From contig NC_060211.1 in NCBI RefSeq assembly GCF_021130785.1, positions 22,243,001-22,307,000 on the forward strand: DNA of 64,000 bases. The letters run 5' to 3'. The notes beneath the pieces are model-generated. The model was not told where the DNA came from. It ran no database searches and saw only the letters and a program-made list of their open reading frames with translations. How positions within the stretch are numbered: position 1 is the stretch's first letter; each line of letters opens with the position of its first letter. The DNA is from Homalodisca vitripennis (lineage: Eukaryota > Arthropoda > Insecta > Hemiptera > Cicadellidae). Both the position numbers and the translations under genes were made by a program. Below are positions 53,901 to 62,237 of the stretch, piece by piece.

Positions 53901-56900
53901 AATTATTTATTGCATAAAACATAAGAAACAGTTATAGCAATCTTCAAAGTTATTTAGCTAACTGTTTCCATTAGCTCTAACAACAAAGTACTTTCAAACG
54001 TTGTATTAAAATGTTGTAAAATAATTTTTACTCAGGCAACGTCATGTTTGATAATGAGCATTACCCTCTATGGAATTTGGCTGAGTTTATTTCGAAGCCT
54101 AACTATCTGCAAAATATCTCAAGAAGAGTCTATTTTTAGATTATATTTTTATAATTTTGCATGAAACTTCTACATTGGAAGGAATGAGTTTTATGAAGGT
54201 TCATAAAATCTATGGGATTGGAATAAGCGTCATTGAAGTCTATCACTCTTTAAGCTGGAAGAATTACTATCTGTAGGCTGTAAAAATTTCTGTCCACCGA
54301 TGTCTGTCTTTCTGGAGGACATCTCTCTTGAAATGTTCTTGCAACTTCAGATCAGCTTATTACGCGACACGTGGTGTGGCGTACTCTTACAGTACATTGT
54401 TCCTAGTAATGTAGCGATTGTCTGTCTGTCTGTCTGGAGGACATCTCTCTTGAAATGTTCTTGCAACTTCAGATCAGCTTATTACGCGACACGTGGTGTG
54501 GCGTACTCTTACAGTACATTGTTCCTAGTAATGTAGCGATTGTCTGTCTGTCTGTCTAGAGGACATCTCTCTTGAAATGTTCTTGCAACTTCAGATGAGC
54601 TTATTACGCGAAACGTGGTGTGGCGTACTCTTACAGTACATTGTTCCTAGTAATGTAGCGATTGTCTGTCTGTCTGTCTAGAGGACATCTCTCTTGAAAT
54701 GTTCTTGCAACTTCAGATGAGCTTATTACGCGAAACGTGGTGTGGCGTACTCTTACAGTACATTGTTCCTAGTAATGTAGCGATTGTCTGTCTGTCTGTC
54801 TGGAGGACATCTCTCTTGAAATGTTCTTGCAACTTCAGATCAGCTTATTACGCGACACGTGGTGTGGCGTACTCTTACAGTACATTGTTCCTAGTAATGT
54901 AGCGATTGTCTGTCTGTCTGTCTAGAGGACATCTCTCTTGAAATGTTCTTGCAACTTCAGATCAGCTTATTACGCGACACGTGGTGTGGCGTACTCTTAC
55001 AGTACATTGTTCCTAGTAATGTAGCGATTGTCTGTCTGTCTGTCTAGAGGACATCTCTCTTGAAATGTTCTTGCAACTTCAGATCAGCTTATTACGCGAC
55101 ACGTGGTGTGGCGTACTCTTACAGTACATTGTTCCTAGTAATGTAGCGATTGTCTGTCTGTCTGTCTGGAGGACATCTCTCTTGAAATGTTCTTGCAACT
55201 TCAGATGAGCTTATTACGCGACACGTGGTGTGGCGTACTCTTACAGTACATTGTTCCTAGTAATGTAGCGATTGTCTGTCTGTCTGTCTGGAGGACATCT
55301 CTCTTGAAATGTTCTTGCAACTTCAGATGAGCTTATTACGCGAAACGTGGTGTGGCGTACTCTTACAGTACATTGTTCCTAGTAATGTAGCGATTGTCTG
55401 TCTGTCTGTCTAGAGGACATCTCTCTTGAAATGTTCTTGCAACTTCAGATCAGCTTATTACGCGACACGTGGTGTGGCGTACTCTTACAGTACATTGTTC
55501 CTAGTAATGTAGCGATTGTCTGTCTGTCTGTCTAGAGGACATCTCTCTTGAAATGTTCTTGCAACTTCAGATCAGCTTATTACGCGACACGTGGTGTGGC
55601 GTACTCTTACAGTACATTGTTCCTAGTAATGTAGCGATTGTCTGTCTGTCTGTCTAGAGGACATCTCTCTTGAAATGTTCTTGCAACTTCAGATCAGCTT
55701 ATTACGCGACACGTGGTGTGGCGTACTCTTACAGTACATTGTTCCTAGTAATGTAGCGATTGTCATGGTTATACCCAAATAAATACATGCTAGATTTTAC
55801 TTCGTTGGTAACATGAATAAAAAAAAAGAAAACAAAATTTAAATATTAGAAAATAACTTATAATAAAGAACAGAACATATTAATTTGAAATTGAACATAT
55901 ATTCATACATGTATAAAACGTATTAAACATTTTAATTTGTTTAATTAAAGCGGTGACCTGTGCAATATTAAACATTTCTTTTATGTGTACACAATAAAGT
56001 GTAAAAGTTTTTTATTTGACTTAACCGTGACGTAGCTTTTACGTACAATTTTTGAGCTAATCCTAATATGAATCTGATCCATAAAACTTATATAGTTGTA
56101 GTGATATGAAATTCTATATAATAATGATGAACTTAAGACCCCCTTTAAAAACTTACAAAAATTTACCTCCTTTAAAAACTACCTTATTCAACTGTTAATT
56201 ATTCTGCCATCATAATATATCACGTAGTTGTTGACTTTGACACTTAGTAAAGTTATTAACTGTTAGCAACAGAACGATTTAAATAGTTTATATTGAAACT
56301 TCACGTTAAGTAAAATTAAAATGAAGGTTATACAAATATAGCTTTCTATATTAAAATGACCTACATTTGTATGATTCTGTAAGACATTTCCATTTTCTTA
56401 AAATTTAAGAAAACAGAACACGTGTAATATTATGGACAGAAAACAGAGTTGGAATAAAAGAGTTGAGTTTAATTTAAATATTTATTACAGACAAGAATGA
56501 TATATCACTGCTATTATATTGGCTTAACGGAATGTATTAAAATCAATCATAGAAAAGGCTTACTTTAGTGCTAAAACAGGTACAGCTGTAGGCTGTGTTA
56601 TAAAAACTCAGGTAATTAAAATTATCTCAGGTAATTATATTTACTGCCGTGTTATCAAAAACTTTTTATCTACTCGAAATTTTCAAGAATTTGAAGTCAG
56701 AGTTAGTACAGTAGCTAATATGATGCTTCTGACATTTAACGTAGTATGTGAATTTACGTGGTTACTAATTAAAAAAAAATCAATGTTAAGAACATAACTT
56801 ACTCCCTTAATTTCAAAAAGGTCAAGAGTGTCAGCAATCTACTGGAATGAGATATACAGTGTGTTCCAATTTTTATGCACACTTCAGGGATCGTGGACAC

Positions 56901-59900
56901 TATAACTTATAAGAGATACAGCAAATATTAAATAGACAAAGTCACGTGTAATAACAAGACAAACAAATTAATGTACCGTAGTTAAGTGGATTATTGGTTG
57001 CTTCATTCACTCGCTGCGCTCAGAAAACTGATTTTGATAAAAAAAACCAAACTATCTCAGGTCTTTTATGAGTACGCATATTGAAAAAAAGTGTTTATAT
57101 ATTATAATTAAAAAAACTTTAAGATCAGCAAGTTGGAGGTGTATGGTTTGAGTCAATTTTTAAATAAACCATAGGATAAAATTAAGAAAAACATAGTTTT
57201 GTAAACTTTGGGAGTATTTTACGCTCTTTTGACTTAAAATAAATACAATTCAAACATAACGTAGCTATGGTGGGAAGGGTTGACACAAAGTGAACTGGAA
57301 CTTTACTCATCGTTCACATTTTTAGACATGATGAGCTAAATTCCAAGCACATATGTTGGTGTATACACGTAAAGTAGGTTAGTGTTTAGTACTAGAATAA
57401 TAATATATTTTTATTGTAAATTACTCTTATTATTTCCAAGCAATACCTATTTAAATTCGTTAAAATAGTATCACTTATGTATTTTAATCACTGATGTATT
57501 TTATTGAAACAATAAATCACGTTGATAAAATAATACCAACAAAAATTATACTAGTAGTTTTAGTATTACTAAGTTAATATTTATAAGCGCCATTAAATAT
57601 TTATGAACCTATGTGGATGAAACAGACCGTCTGTGAGTCTATCTATTTGTGCAATATCAAAAAATCCAATAAAGAAAGAATGTCGAATTTAGTACGGGTG
57701 TATGACTTGCCATAAAACTACGTTATGTCCTTTATACAACCTTGACATACTTCAGTAGATGGACTGGAAATAATCCTTCAGTACATTCAGTAAGCATATC
57801 TCAAAATTTAAATAACACATACATTCAAGAAATAAATATTAAAAACTTGTGTGAAAATGGGGCTAGAAATGCAACAGCAAATTTCGTACCAATTTCATTA
57901 ATAATGTTATGTGGACTTCACTTTCTTTACTACTTAAGTTAGTTTCAACCATCGAAAAAAGAACCTATTAGAAACACTGAAACTTCCTGAAGAGGAGTTC
58001 ATGCTAGTTCATACCTAAAAGCTAACTAACTCTATGTTAAACGTCATTGAACTATTTTACACAGTTACAACTATCTATTACTAGCACTACCATACTGTAC
58101 AAGAAACTGACCCTGTTCTCCATAAGGACGGGCAGATTGTCAACGACCGCCTCGTACCAGATGAGCCACAAGCAGTTGTTGAGTGCCAAGGAGATGAAGA
58201 GGTTCTTGTGGATCTGGATCCTAGTGCACGTCAGAGACCTGGTAAATATCATATAATGAGAACCTAGATTTAAAACAAACGTCAAATTGACCCTCTTTTG
58301 CCTAATCATGTAGCTTTTACAAATTTATATTTTTTCCCATATAATTCTCGCAAATTTAGTAAACCCTGGAATGTTCTAGAGTTTTATGTAATAGGACATT
58401 ATATTGTATTGTATATCGTTGGTTCAGCTGTAGCGAAGCCTATCACTGGAAGGGTTGGAAAACTTACATTTCTGTCTGCCCGCAAAGATTTAAAAAATGA
58501 ACTGACTTTATTTTTTGCATGAAACTTCATTTATAAATAGACAAGAATAAGTTCTATGATGGAGCATGTTCACACATGGACTTTCGCTAAGTATCATTGA
58601 AGTCTATCACTCGGAAGGCTGAAAAGCATTCTTTTTACTGATTCGAGTCTAAAAATTACTTTTCTGTGTAGTTTCTTGATTGCCTATCTAAACACAGTAT
58701 ATTTTGAAATTGGAATGTGTCACATGATATAATTCAAGGTGAAGCCTTTTAATGCCCACAATGTGGTAGTGGTGTACTTTTATTTGTAGATTAGTAATAA
58801 TGTAGATTAATACTACCACCTTTGTCAAATGGTAAAATTATGTCTAATCTTTCTAATTAAAAGCATCGTGCCCTCTCTCCCTGATAAGTTTTAAACTACC
58901 TGTAATCTCTATACATGCTGATTTCATTTATTAGTAATGACAGTGTTGAGCACAACTATTCGTATGTAATAAAATAATCTACTTACATTTTAAATTAGGA
59001 TGTTTTAATTGCATTACATCCTACGCTATGAAATTTTGGAATTAATCGGGGGTGTCATTACTTCCACTCTTTTTTAATTCAAAGGGTTTTCAGATCAAAA
59101 TAACGTAATCAACAGAAAAGCTAACTCACAAACTTAAACGAAAATCGAATCACTTACTTGACTTAAATTGATACTGTAATTGAGAGGATAAGGGCTGCTG
59201 CAACACCGTGTTGCACTATTTTCAAAATTCTGAGACTTCTGAATGAGAAATCATCAAAAACATTGGCAACATTTACATTTCCAGTTTCAGTAACCAATTT
59301 CCCATTGCTCGTTATTTTTTATGTTATATGCCCTATTTTACAGGTTAAGAAGCACCAATCAAGGACAAATACAAGAGCGTGTTCGTTAGAAATTAAGCTA
59401 AAAACACTCTTTTTATACATAGTATTACAAAATATAAATTTTACAAAGAAAAACAAAGCAGAAATAGAAACTTGAATTATTTTAAAACATTATTTTAATG
59501 TAACCCCACAAAAGATAAAATTTTGAACCAGTGAATTGTTTTAGAAAAGCAAGATATATACTTTTTATTTCAATTTAAGGATGAGTATTTTTGACAACGT
59601 AATATTACCTTTGTTAATTCAAAGGGTTTTCAGATCAAAAGAATGTTCTCAACAGAAAGGCTAACTCAGAAACTAAAACGAAAGTGGAATCACTTACTTG
59701 AAGTAAAAGAATATTATAATTGAGATGATAAGGGCTGCCAGTGACACCGTGTAGCCAGTCTTGTAAATGAAGTTAACTTGAGTCCTTAACTGAAACAGAC
59801 AGACAGATCCAGACAACTTAACTTTGCTGACTACCTCCTTGTTTGAAAAAGTTCTAATGTTCAAGGTATTTCACTTTCACACTGAAATTACTTCTCTAGC

Positions 59901-61676
59901 TTTGTACTTTCATGAAGGTAATTTTTACCTCCAGGACTTTTAGAGAGTTACGCTAAAAATTTATATTAATTGCATTTTTTTATGTAAATGTAATTACATT
60001 ATTTTAACTGTAACAGAAATTTGAAACCCACATAGATTTTTTAATGTACTACTTCTTATAATTTGAACATACTTATCGTGTGTTTTATTATTCCTCTGAT
60101 TTAATCTGTAATAATCATGGCCGTTCTATTTTTTTCACTATTTCATGTTGCTAGAGAGCCAGAACATTTTCAACAGATCATTGATATTAAATCGTGTAAA
60201 ATTTGAAAAAAGACACCTTCAAGAGCAAAGTTTTTATAAGTATGCGCTGCATTATATTAAAACAAGGATATGTGAAGCAAAGTTTTACAAGTAATAATGG
60301 TAAACTTTTTGCAAACTTTTACACAATCTTCATAGGAAAAATATTTTCACAATACTACTAAAAACGATAGTTTGCGTAGAATCAAACAAATCTGTATAAA
60401 TCAGAAACTTTTTGATGCAGTAGATGAAAGATATCAGAGAAGAATATGAAATGAACCTCCGCAGATGGGAATTGTCTTTCATTAGCCGCTTCCGCAGTGG
60501 AATTGGGCGATGCTTCTACTGGAAATTGAAATGGTAAAAGGCCGAAGATAGTCCTGCGATTGTGTAACGGCCAGGTAGAATATAATTCACATCGAGAATG
60601 AGTGTCCTTAGCGATCCTTTTCTGGAAAAATATATTTTTCCTTCATGTTTTATGTTGCTATTTTGAAACTAAGCTTACACAAAACACACACGCAAACAAA
60701 AATTGCATAACATTCGAATATTTCTTCAAGAACGAGCATTAGAAAAAAACTTGTAATTATAAGGTTGTACATTATCAATATCCCTATGTTATGAATTTTT
60801 CTTATGGTGTTTAATGGAGCCAGTTTTGTTTTTTTGGAAATCCCATCAATCGCCACTAATCCATGCTATACATAAAATGTAATATGATTTGTCTGATTTA
60901 TTTAGCAACCTTAACTGTTTCTAAAAAAATAACAAAGTGAAACACAGTCATGTTGCTTTTTATATTTTCAGTCAAAAAGTTGTAAAACCAGCAGTTTTTA
61001 ATGTAATTTTTAAGATTTAGTAACTTATATCACTTAATATTACATGATTCTTGCCGCATAGGTTTATGGCGTCACATATATTTTTCATGAAAACTCATAT
61101 TATTTTATAAATTCGTATTTTACAGAAAATTTTACAGTACTTTCATACTAATCACTTTATTAGTTTGATTATTTGGATTCCAAAACTTTAATACCTGTCA
61201 ATAATGATTTAATAAAAAAGTTTCAGAAGAAACTTTTCTGTCATTAAGTACATTATATATCCGTTACGAAAAATGGGTTCTTTTTTAACAGAAATAACTC
61301 TAAAACCGCCATCAGAAAGTAAACCACGAAAAATGCGAATGAATACAGTGCTTTAAACAGTAAAACTTTGATTTCTAAAGTTTGTTACTTAAAGGACTAC
61401 TTCAATGTTACGGGCCTTTTCGCCTAATCCTTGCACATTTATCAGATATGAAGATTTTAAAATTTGCCAAAGCATTGCACTTCCAATCTTCAACCTGAAT
61501 AAATGTACAGCTACCCCTAATGGACACACATAGTGAGTCCACAACAACAACAACACCATTCCTACTGACCTGTAAGTCCTCCATGTCAACACAAGTTGTG
61601 TAGTTGGACCAGGTCTTGTTGCTCTCCGGATGCTTGAACCATGATCCATCTTCTAGACACACTCTCAGTCCGTACC
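36131..61676 (-). CDS. Dh31-R: Class B GPCR, DH31/calcitonin-receptor-like, 3' nine exons (partial gene)
   Basis: A plasma-membrane neuropeptide receptor. By family knowledge such receptors bind calcitonin-like peptides and usually signal through Gs and cAMP; the insect DH31 receptor acts in fluid secretion and gut or clock physiology. Nine exons with GT/AG sites join in phase (107, 92, 127, 221, 186, 190, 42, 87 and 93 nt) into one frame of about 380 codons. All class B hallmarks are present: the end of the hormone-receptor domain ([14 protein letters not shown]), the ICL1 [14 protein letters not shown] in TM3, GWG..P in TM4, the ECL2 CW, PLLG in TM6 and the QG...CFCNGEV end of TM7. Exons coding the signal peptide and the first half of the ectodomain lie beyond the window or were missed. 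The invertebrate calcitonin clade fits best; a PDF-receptor-like protein is the alternative. Confidence 0.85.
36335..36421 (-). CDS. Receptor exon: helix 8 and proximal C-tail
   Basis: 29 codons beginning [20 protein letters not shown] and ending SCTGITSVS. It completes the CNGEV motif and provides the basic helix 8 (KRWKQ). The three Cys may allow palmitoylation, which is an inference. The acceptor is TTTTAAAAG and the donor GTTTCG|GTAAGT; both ends are phase 0. Its size and position agree with the penultimate exon of insect DH31-receptor-type genes as far as I know them. Confidence 0.9.
36876..36917 (-). CDS. Receptor 42-nt exon: core of TM7
   Basis: Exactly 14 codons, [14 protein letters not shown], bounded by TTTGCTTTCAG and GAA|GTAAGT. 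A symmetrical phase-0 exon of exactly this size in TM7 is a known conserved feature of class B receptor genes. Its skipping in vertebrate calcitonin, CRF1 and related receptors gives in-frame products lacking 14 residues of TM7. The same skip is structurally possible here. It is too short to appear as an open reading frame in routine scans. Confidence 0.93.
38885..38921. repeat. (TA)n microsatellite
   Basis: About 18 uninterrupted AT dinucleotides. A shorter run lies at 39045-39061. Confidence 0.95.
39765..39905. repeat. GC-rich SINE-like block with hairpin
   Basis: About 140 bp of high G+C (GGGGCTCGGCCGAATATCTC and neighbours) ending in the hairpin GTTAGCTGTA (39863-39872), an 8-nt loop, and TACAGCTAAC (39881-39890). 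The end resembles the hairpin-like 3' part of the 5S-derived element at 52.08 kb. It is likely a SINE fragment inside the receptor intron; the family is not established. Confidence 0.4.
43300..43489 (-). CDS. Receptor exon: end of ICL3, TM6, ECL3 and start of TM7
   Basis: Encodes a Pro/Ser-rich loop ([18 protein letters not shown]), then [19 protein letters not shown] of TM6 with the PLLG motif, then [20 protein letters not shown] ending SCQ. The acceptor is GGGTTAG, with a tandem acceptor CAG three bases on (43486) that would add or remove one residue. The donor is GTCAG|GTGGGT. It ends in phase 0 immediately before the 42-nt TM7 exon. The third intracellular loop is longer than in vertebrate calcitonin receptors. 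Confidence 0.92.
43618..43747. repeat. Two-copy 65-bp tandem repeat
   Basis: ACTCCTACACAAAAAATGAC at 43618 and ACTCCTAAACAAAAAAAGGC at 43683 begin two units that agree at about nine positions in ten. Each contains CACAATCCCAAACCTT and an AGGGTTTGG/AAGGTTTGG inverted counterpart, so each unit can itself fold. Confidence 0.9.
43855..43985 (+). repeat. Diverged family B tail
   Basis: ACCTGATGAAAATGATTTCA, AATCCTCAAACCGATGTGTT and then ATCGGAAATATCCGAAATCA follow the order of the tail at 6.33-6.42 kb but are more diverged. Confidence 0.4.
44395..44590 (-). repeat. Family A dispersed repeat copy
   Basis: Landmarks: GTGACATGCACCGACATTGA, ATAAAGCTTCATGCAAAATT, CGTGATATCTTGTGGATAGA and CCCCTGGAGTGATAAGCTTC. 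This is one of the better preserved minus-oriented copies. The 95-codon frame across it is a by-product. Confidence 0.65.
45745..46205 (-). mobile_element. Penelope-like retroelement 3' end
   Basis: On the minus strand near 46160-46090 the peptide [14 protein letters not shown] is readable. S-A-V-A-x-H-x-x-x-x-x-H is a pattern from the C-terminal GIY-YIG endonuclease region of Penelope-like elements. About 300 bp further on, the sequence GATGATAAAACCTTTGGTTT followed by CGAAAGGCCTCGTCC resembles the usual 3'-terminal motif of this class. Stops interrupt the frame and the reverse-transcriptase part is missing, so it is a 5'-truncated, decayed copy inserted in the receptor intron. Confidence 0.65.
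47457..47584 (+). repeat. Family B foldback element with target duplication
   Basis: TTCATGTATTTG occurs at 47457-47468 and 47573-47584, flanking a short foldback: the tag TTATTTTTGACGATGGAAGG, the arm GAAGGAAACAGGATTTTTCC, and the inverted arm GGAAAAAATCCTGTTTCCTT. It is the shortest and cleanest copy in the window. Confidence 0.75.
48430..48545. repeat. GC-rich block, probable repeat fragment
   Basis: About 115 bp with high G+C (TTAGCCGGCGCAAGAGCTCT and following). It includes CAAGAGCTCTCG, which is partly palindromic. No open frame. Not recognised; possibly a SINE. Confidence 0.35.
48870..49010 (-). repeat. Family B foldback element copy
   Basis: GATAACAGGATTTCGGACAT at 48880 and the inverted counterpart GGGCAATGTCCGAAATCCTT at 48961 enclose a centre with TATTGTAATGTTATTGTAAC. 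The one-sided tag CCTTCCATCGTCACTAAG follows at the right. CAGATAATAGA lies on both sides (about 48870 and 49021) and may be a target duplication. Confidence 0.65.
49480..49845. repeat. Family A half-copies around a long inverted repeat
   Basis: A minus-oriented family A part (49480-49600, GTGACATGCGCCATCATCGA) is followed by AAGTATACAAAAAAAACTAG and ATCCATACTTTT (49608-49640). About 170 bp later comes the near-complement AAAAGTATGGATCT...TTGTATACTT (49810-49840). Between the arms lies a plus-oriented family A part (AGCGTTAGCGAAGCCTTTCA). The two opposing halves suggest a nested or rearranged element. Confidence 0.65.
50528..50713 (-). CDS. Receptor exon: ECL2, TM5 and start of ICL3
   Basis: Begins (H)[19 protein letters not shown], continues [19 protein letters not shown] and runs into a basic, Ser-rich loop ([18 protein letters not shown]). 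CW at the start is the conserved ECL2 motif, and N-x-x-F-L-x-N-I-V-R-x-L is the TM5/ICL3 signature. The acceptor is TTACGCAG. Two donors are possible: AGAAG|GTCAGT (50528, chosen) and TTCAG|GTCAAG (50537). Both keep the frame and differ by three residues, so alternative use is possible. Confidence 0.9.
50714..52170 (-). other. Intron of the receptor gene (TM4 to TM5 exons)
   Basis: 1.46 kb. Its donor-proximal end (51.9-52.14 kb) is occupied by a 5S-derived SINE. No other exon is supported. Confidence 0.7.
51912..52135 (+). mobile_element. 5S rRNA-derived SINE (SINE3-type)
   Basis: ACAACGTCGAGCGTGGCTGC followed by TGCTTGGATGGGTGACTGCT is clearly related to the internal control region of 5S rRNA (A-box, intermediate element and C-box region). 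The 5' end of the 5S gene is missing and an unrelated GC-rich tail follows (CTTGCAAGCAGCCCTCCTGC, GGCCGTTGGTGGTGATTCGG). It ends in a GTTAGAGATAGC...AGCCCTAAC fold and an A-rich stretch near 52130. It lies antisense in the receptor intron, ending about 35 bp from the TM3-4 exon donor. Confidence 0.7.
52171..52391 (-). CDS. Receptor exon: TM3, ICL2 and TM4
   Basis: A 221-nt exon beginning [20 protein letters not shown], then [17 protein letters not shown], and after a short loop [19 protein letters not shown]. The Cys near the start of TM3 would pair with the ECL2 Cys of the next exon. EGLYLH and GWGxP are diagnostic class B motifs. The acceptor is GTTAAAG. The donor is CTCCA|GTAGGT: using the next GT would place an in-frame TAG, and this choice also gives the phase needed by the next exon. 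Locally GC-rich, in contrast to the introns. Confidence 0.92.
52841..52988. repeat. Direct duplication, left copy
   Basis: Begins GGCTATACCCAAATAAATAC and includes AACTTATAATAAAGAACAGA. It matches 55767-55918 at roughly nine of ten positions, in the same orientation, 2926 bp away. Confidence 0.9.
53080..53165 (+). repeat. Retroelement tail-like sequence
   Basis: GAAAAAGAGGGTAGATTTCA followed by ATCCACGAAACGCAGTG parallels the sequence at 13.5 kb and the family B tails. Confidence 0.45.
54045..54300 (+). repeat. Family A copy leading into the tandem array
   Basis: TATTTCGAAGCCTAACTATC, CAAAATATCTCAAGAAGAGT, TTGCATGAAACTTCTACATT and AGCGTCATTGAAGTCTATCA share order with 58425-58640 (TTTTTGCATGAAACTTCATT, AAGTATCATTGAAGTCTATC). 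The tandem array begins at its right end, so the array appears to be an expansion of the next part of the same element. Confidence 0.6.
54300..55764. repeat. 122-bp tandem array, 12 copies
   Basis: GAGGACATCTCTCTTGAAAT starts units at 54315, 54437, 54559, 54681, 54803, 54925, 55047, 55169, 55291, 55413, 55535 and 55657, an exact 122-bp period over 12 units. Copies look more than 97 percent identical. The main variants are G/A in TCTRGAGG, C/G in CAGATSAGC and C/A in GCGAMACG. The last unit ends in TGTAGCGATTGTC. Each unit holds a (TCTG)n core and GTGGTGTGGCG. Open frames across it arise only from the repeat and lack any coding signature. Confidence 0.98.
55767..55918. repeat. Direct duplication, right copy
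   Basis: Begins GGTTATACCCAAATAAATAC three bases after the last array unit. It is the partner of 52841-52988. Confidence 0.9.
58112..58238 (-). CDS. Receptor exon: ICL1 and TM2
   Basis: Encodes [20 protein letters not shown] followed by [18 protein letters not shown] and MENR. The first intracellular loop CTR, the TM2 histidine (IHKNLF) and the L-N-N motif are class B hallmarks. The acceptor is ATTTACCAG and the donor AACAGG|GTCAGT. The first base completes the Lys codon split from the TM1 exon and the exon ends in phase 0. Two overlapping frames on both strands here are shadows or intron read-through. Confidence 0.9.
58425..58640 (+). repeat. Family A dispersed repeat copy
   Basis: AGCTGTAGCGAAGCCTATCA, GGTTGGAAAACTTACATTTC, TGTCTGCCCGC, TTGCATGAAACTTCATTTAT and AGTATCATTGAAGTCTATCA, in the order typical of the family. 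It lies in the receptor intron between the TM1 and TM2 exons. Confidence 0.65.
59158..59238 (-). pseudogene. Decayed duplicate of the TM1 exon
   Basis: Blocks 59074-59238 and 59614-59789 are homologous at a constant 540-bp offset near the donor. The shared words include AATTCAAAGGGTTTTCAGAT in the flank and the donor region CACTTACTTGA on the plus strand. In the second copy the donor GTAAGTG and an AG at the acceptor side survive, but the exon is 81 rather than 92 nt. In the original frame it runs [13 protein letters not shown] and then hits TAA. It would therefore shift frame and terminate if spliced in. It looks like a former alternative (possibly mutually exclusive) TM1 exon that has decayed, or a simple local duplication. 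Confidence 0.8.
59698..59789 (-). CDS. Receptor exon: juxtamembrane and TM1
   Basis: A 92-nt exon encoding [20 protein letters not shown] followed by [10 protein letters not shown] and a split Lys codon. The hydrophobic stretch of about 22 residues, with GY-x-x-S-L at its start, is TM1 of a class B receptor. The acceptor is GTCTGTTTCAG and the donor TTCAA|GTAAGTG, a strong site. It starts in phase 0 after DLQ and passes two bases to the next exon, which supplies the G. A decayed paralogous copy lies 540 bp downstream in the same intron (59158-59238). Confidence 0.87.
59790..61569 (-). other. Intron of the receptor gene (ectodomain to TM1 exons)
   Basis: 1.78 kb of AT-rich sequence without a recognisable element. 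The frame at 60650-60856 has no domain. The plus-strand (CAACAA)n-like run at 61541-61556 lies near the exon donor. Confidence 0.6.
61570..61676 (-). CDS. Receptor exon: C-terminal half of hormone-receptor domain
   Basis: Encodes 35 residues beginning [18 protein letters not shown] and ending CVDMEDLQ. The two cysteines and the W-F-x-H-P-x-S-N-x-T-W-S-N-Y-T-x-C pattern are those of the extracellular hormone-binding domain (HRM), especially its calcitonin-receptor form. N-K-T and N-Y-T are potential N-glycosylation sites. The acceptor is TTGCCTGCCAG and the donor CAG|GTCAGT; the exon ends in phase 0 and begins with two bases completing a codon. The acceptor side is the less certain boundary because the frame stays open further upstream (DCLPG). 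The open frame to the left of the donor is intron read-through. Confidence 0.85.
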
Positions 61677-62237
61677 CTGGCAGGCAATCGTAAAAAATAT
61701 TTCCTTTATACCTAAGTATTCTGGATAGTATATTAGAGAAAACGTAGGTTTCTCAAATATATTGTACATTTCTTTGTTTTTTATACAATCTATAGTCTTA
61801 CCACGCATTCGTTTTAATTTAGCTACTAAAAGACGATATTTTAGAATGCTTTCATAATATTTGTATCATAATAGATTTTCATGTGTGGTTCAACATAGTA
61901 ACGTATTTCTTGCATAGTACTTTAGCTGTCTGTTTCCTTATTTTGGTAAATGTTTGAAATTTGTAACTGTATATCAGCTATTAACCAATAAATTCGAATT
62001 GAATCCCAAATTTGGTAAGATGTGTGCCTACAACATTTACACGTACTTTTACATATATCTCTTACAAGTCTAATTCTCTACTTTGCTTGGCTTGTCCAAG
62101 GTGGTATTTTCTTCAAACATCTATAGCAAAGTTGTATAATTATAAACTTGATGCATATTATTTTTAACTCTTCTTTAATAAAAGTCAAAAAAGTTTCAAA
62201 AGCTTGTACACACAAACAGCAGAAATCTATACCACTA
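61677..62237. other. Receptor intron sequence up to the piggyBac insertion
   Basis: I searched the minus strand for the first half of the hormone-receptor domain (the C-W-x-D-T-P type block) and did not find it. AT-rich, no repeat identified. Confidence 0.4.

Larger units (their letters stand above)
52392..58111 (-). other. Intron of the receptor gene (TM2 to TM3 exons)
   Basis: 5.7 kb. It holds two copies of a segment of about 150 bp, a retroelement tail at 53.1 kb, a family A copy at 54.05 kb running into the 122-bp tandem array, and otherwise AT-rich sequence. No other exon is supported. The 66-codon frame at 57742-57942 shows no domain. Confidence 0.7.

Noticed and set aside
54300..55764. 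CRISPR-like array or coding tandem-repeat protein in the 122-bp repeats
   Set aside because: There are no unique spacers: the whole 122-bp unit repeats. 122 is not a multiple of 3, and the open frames found simply follow the repeat without codon-type variation.
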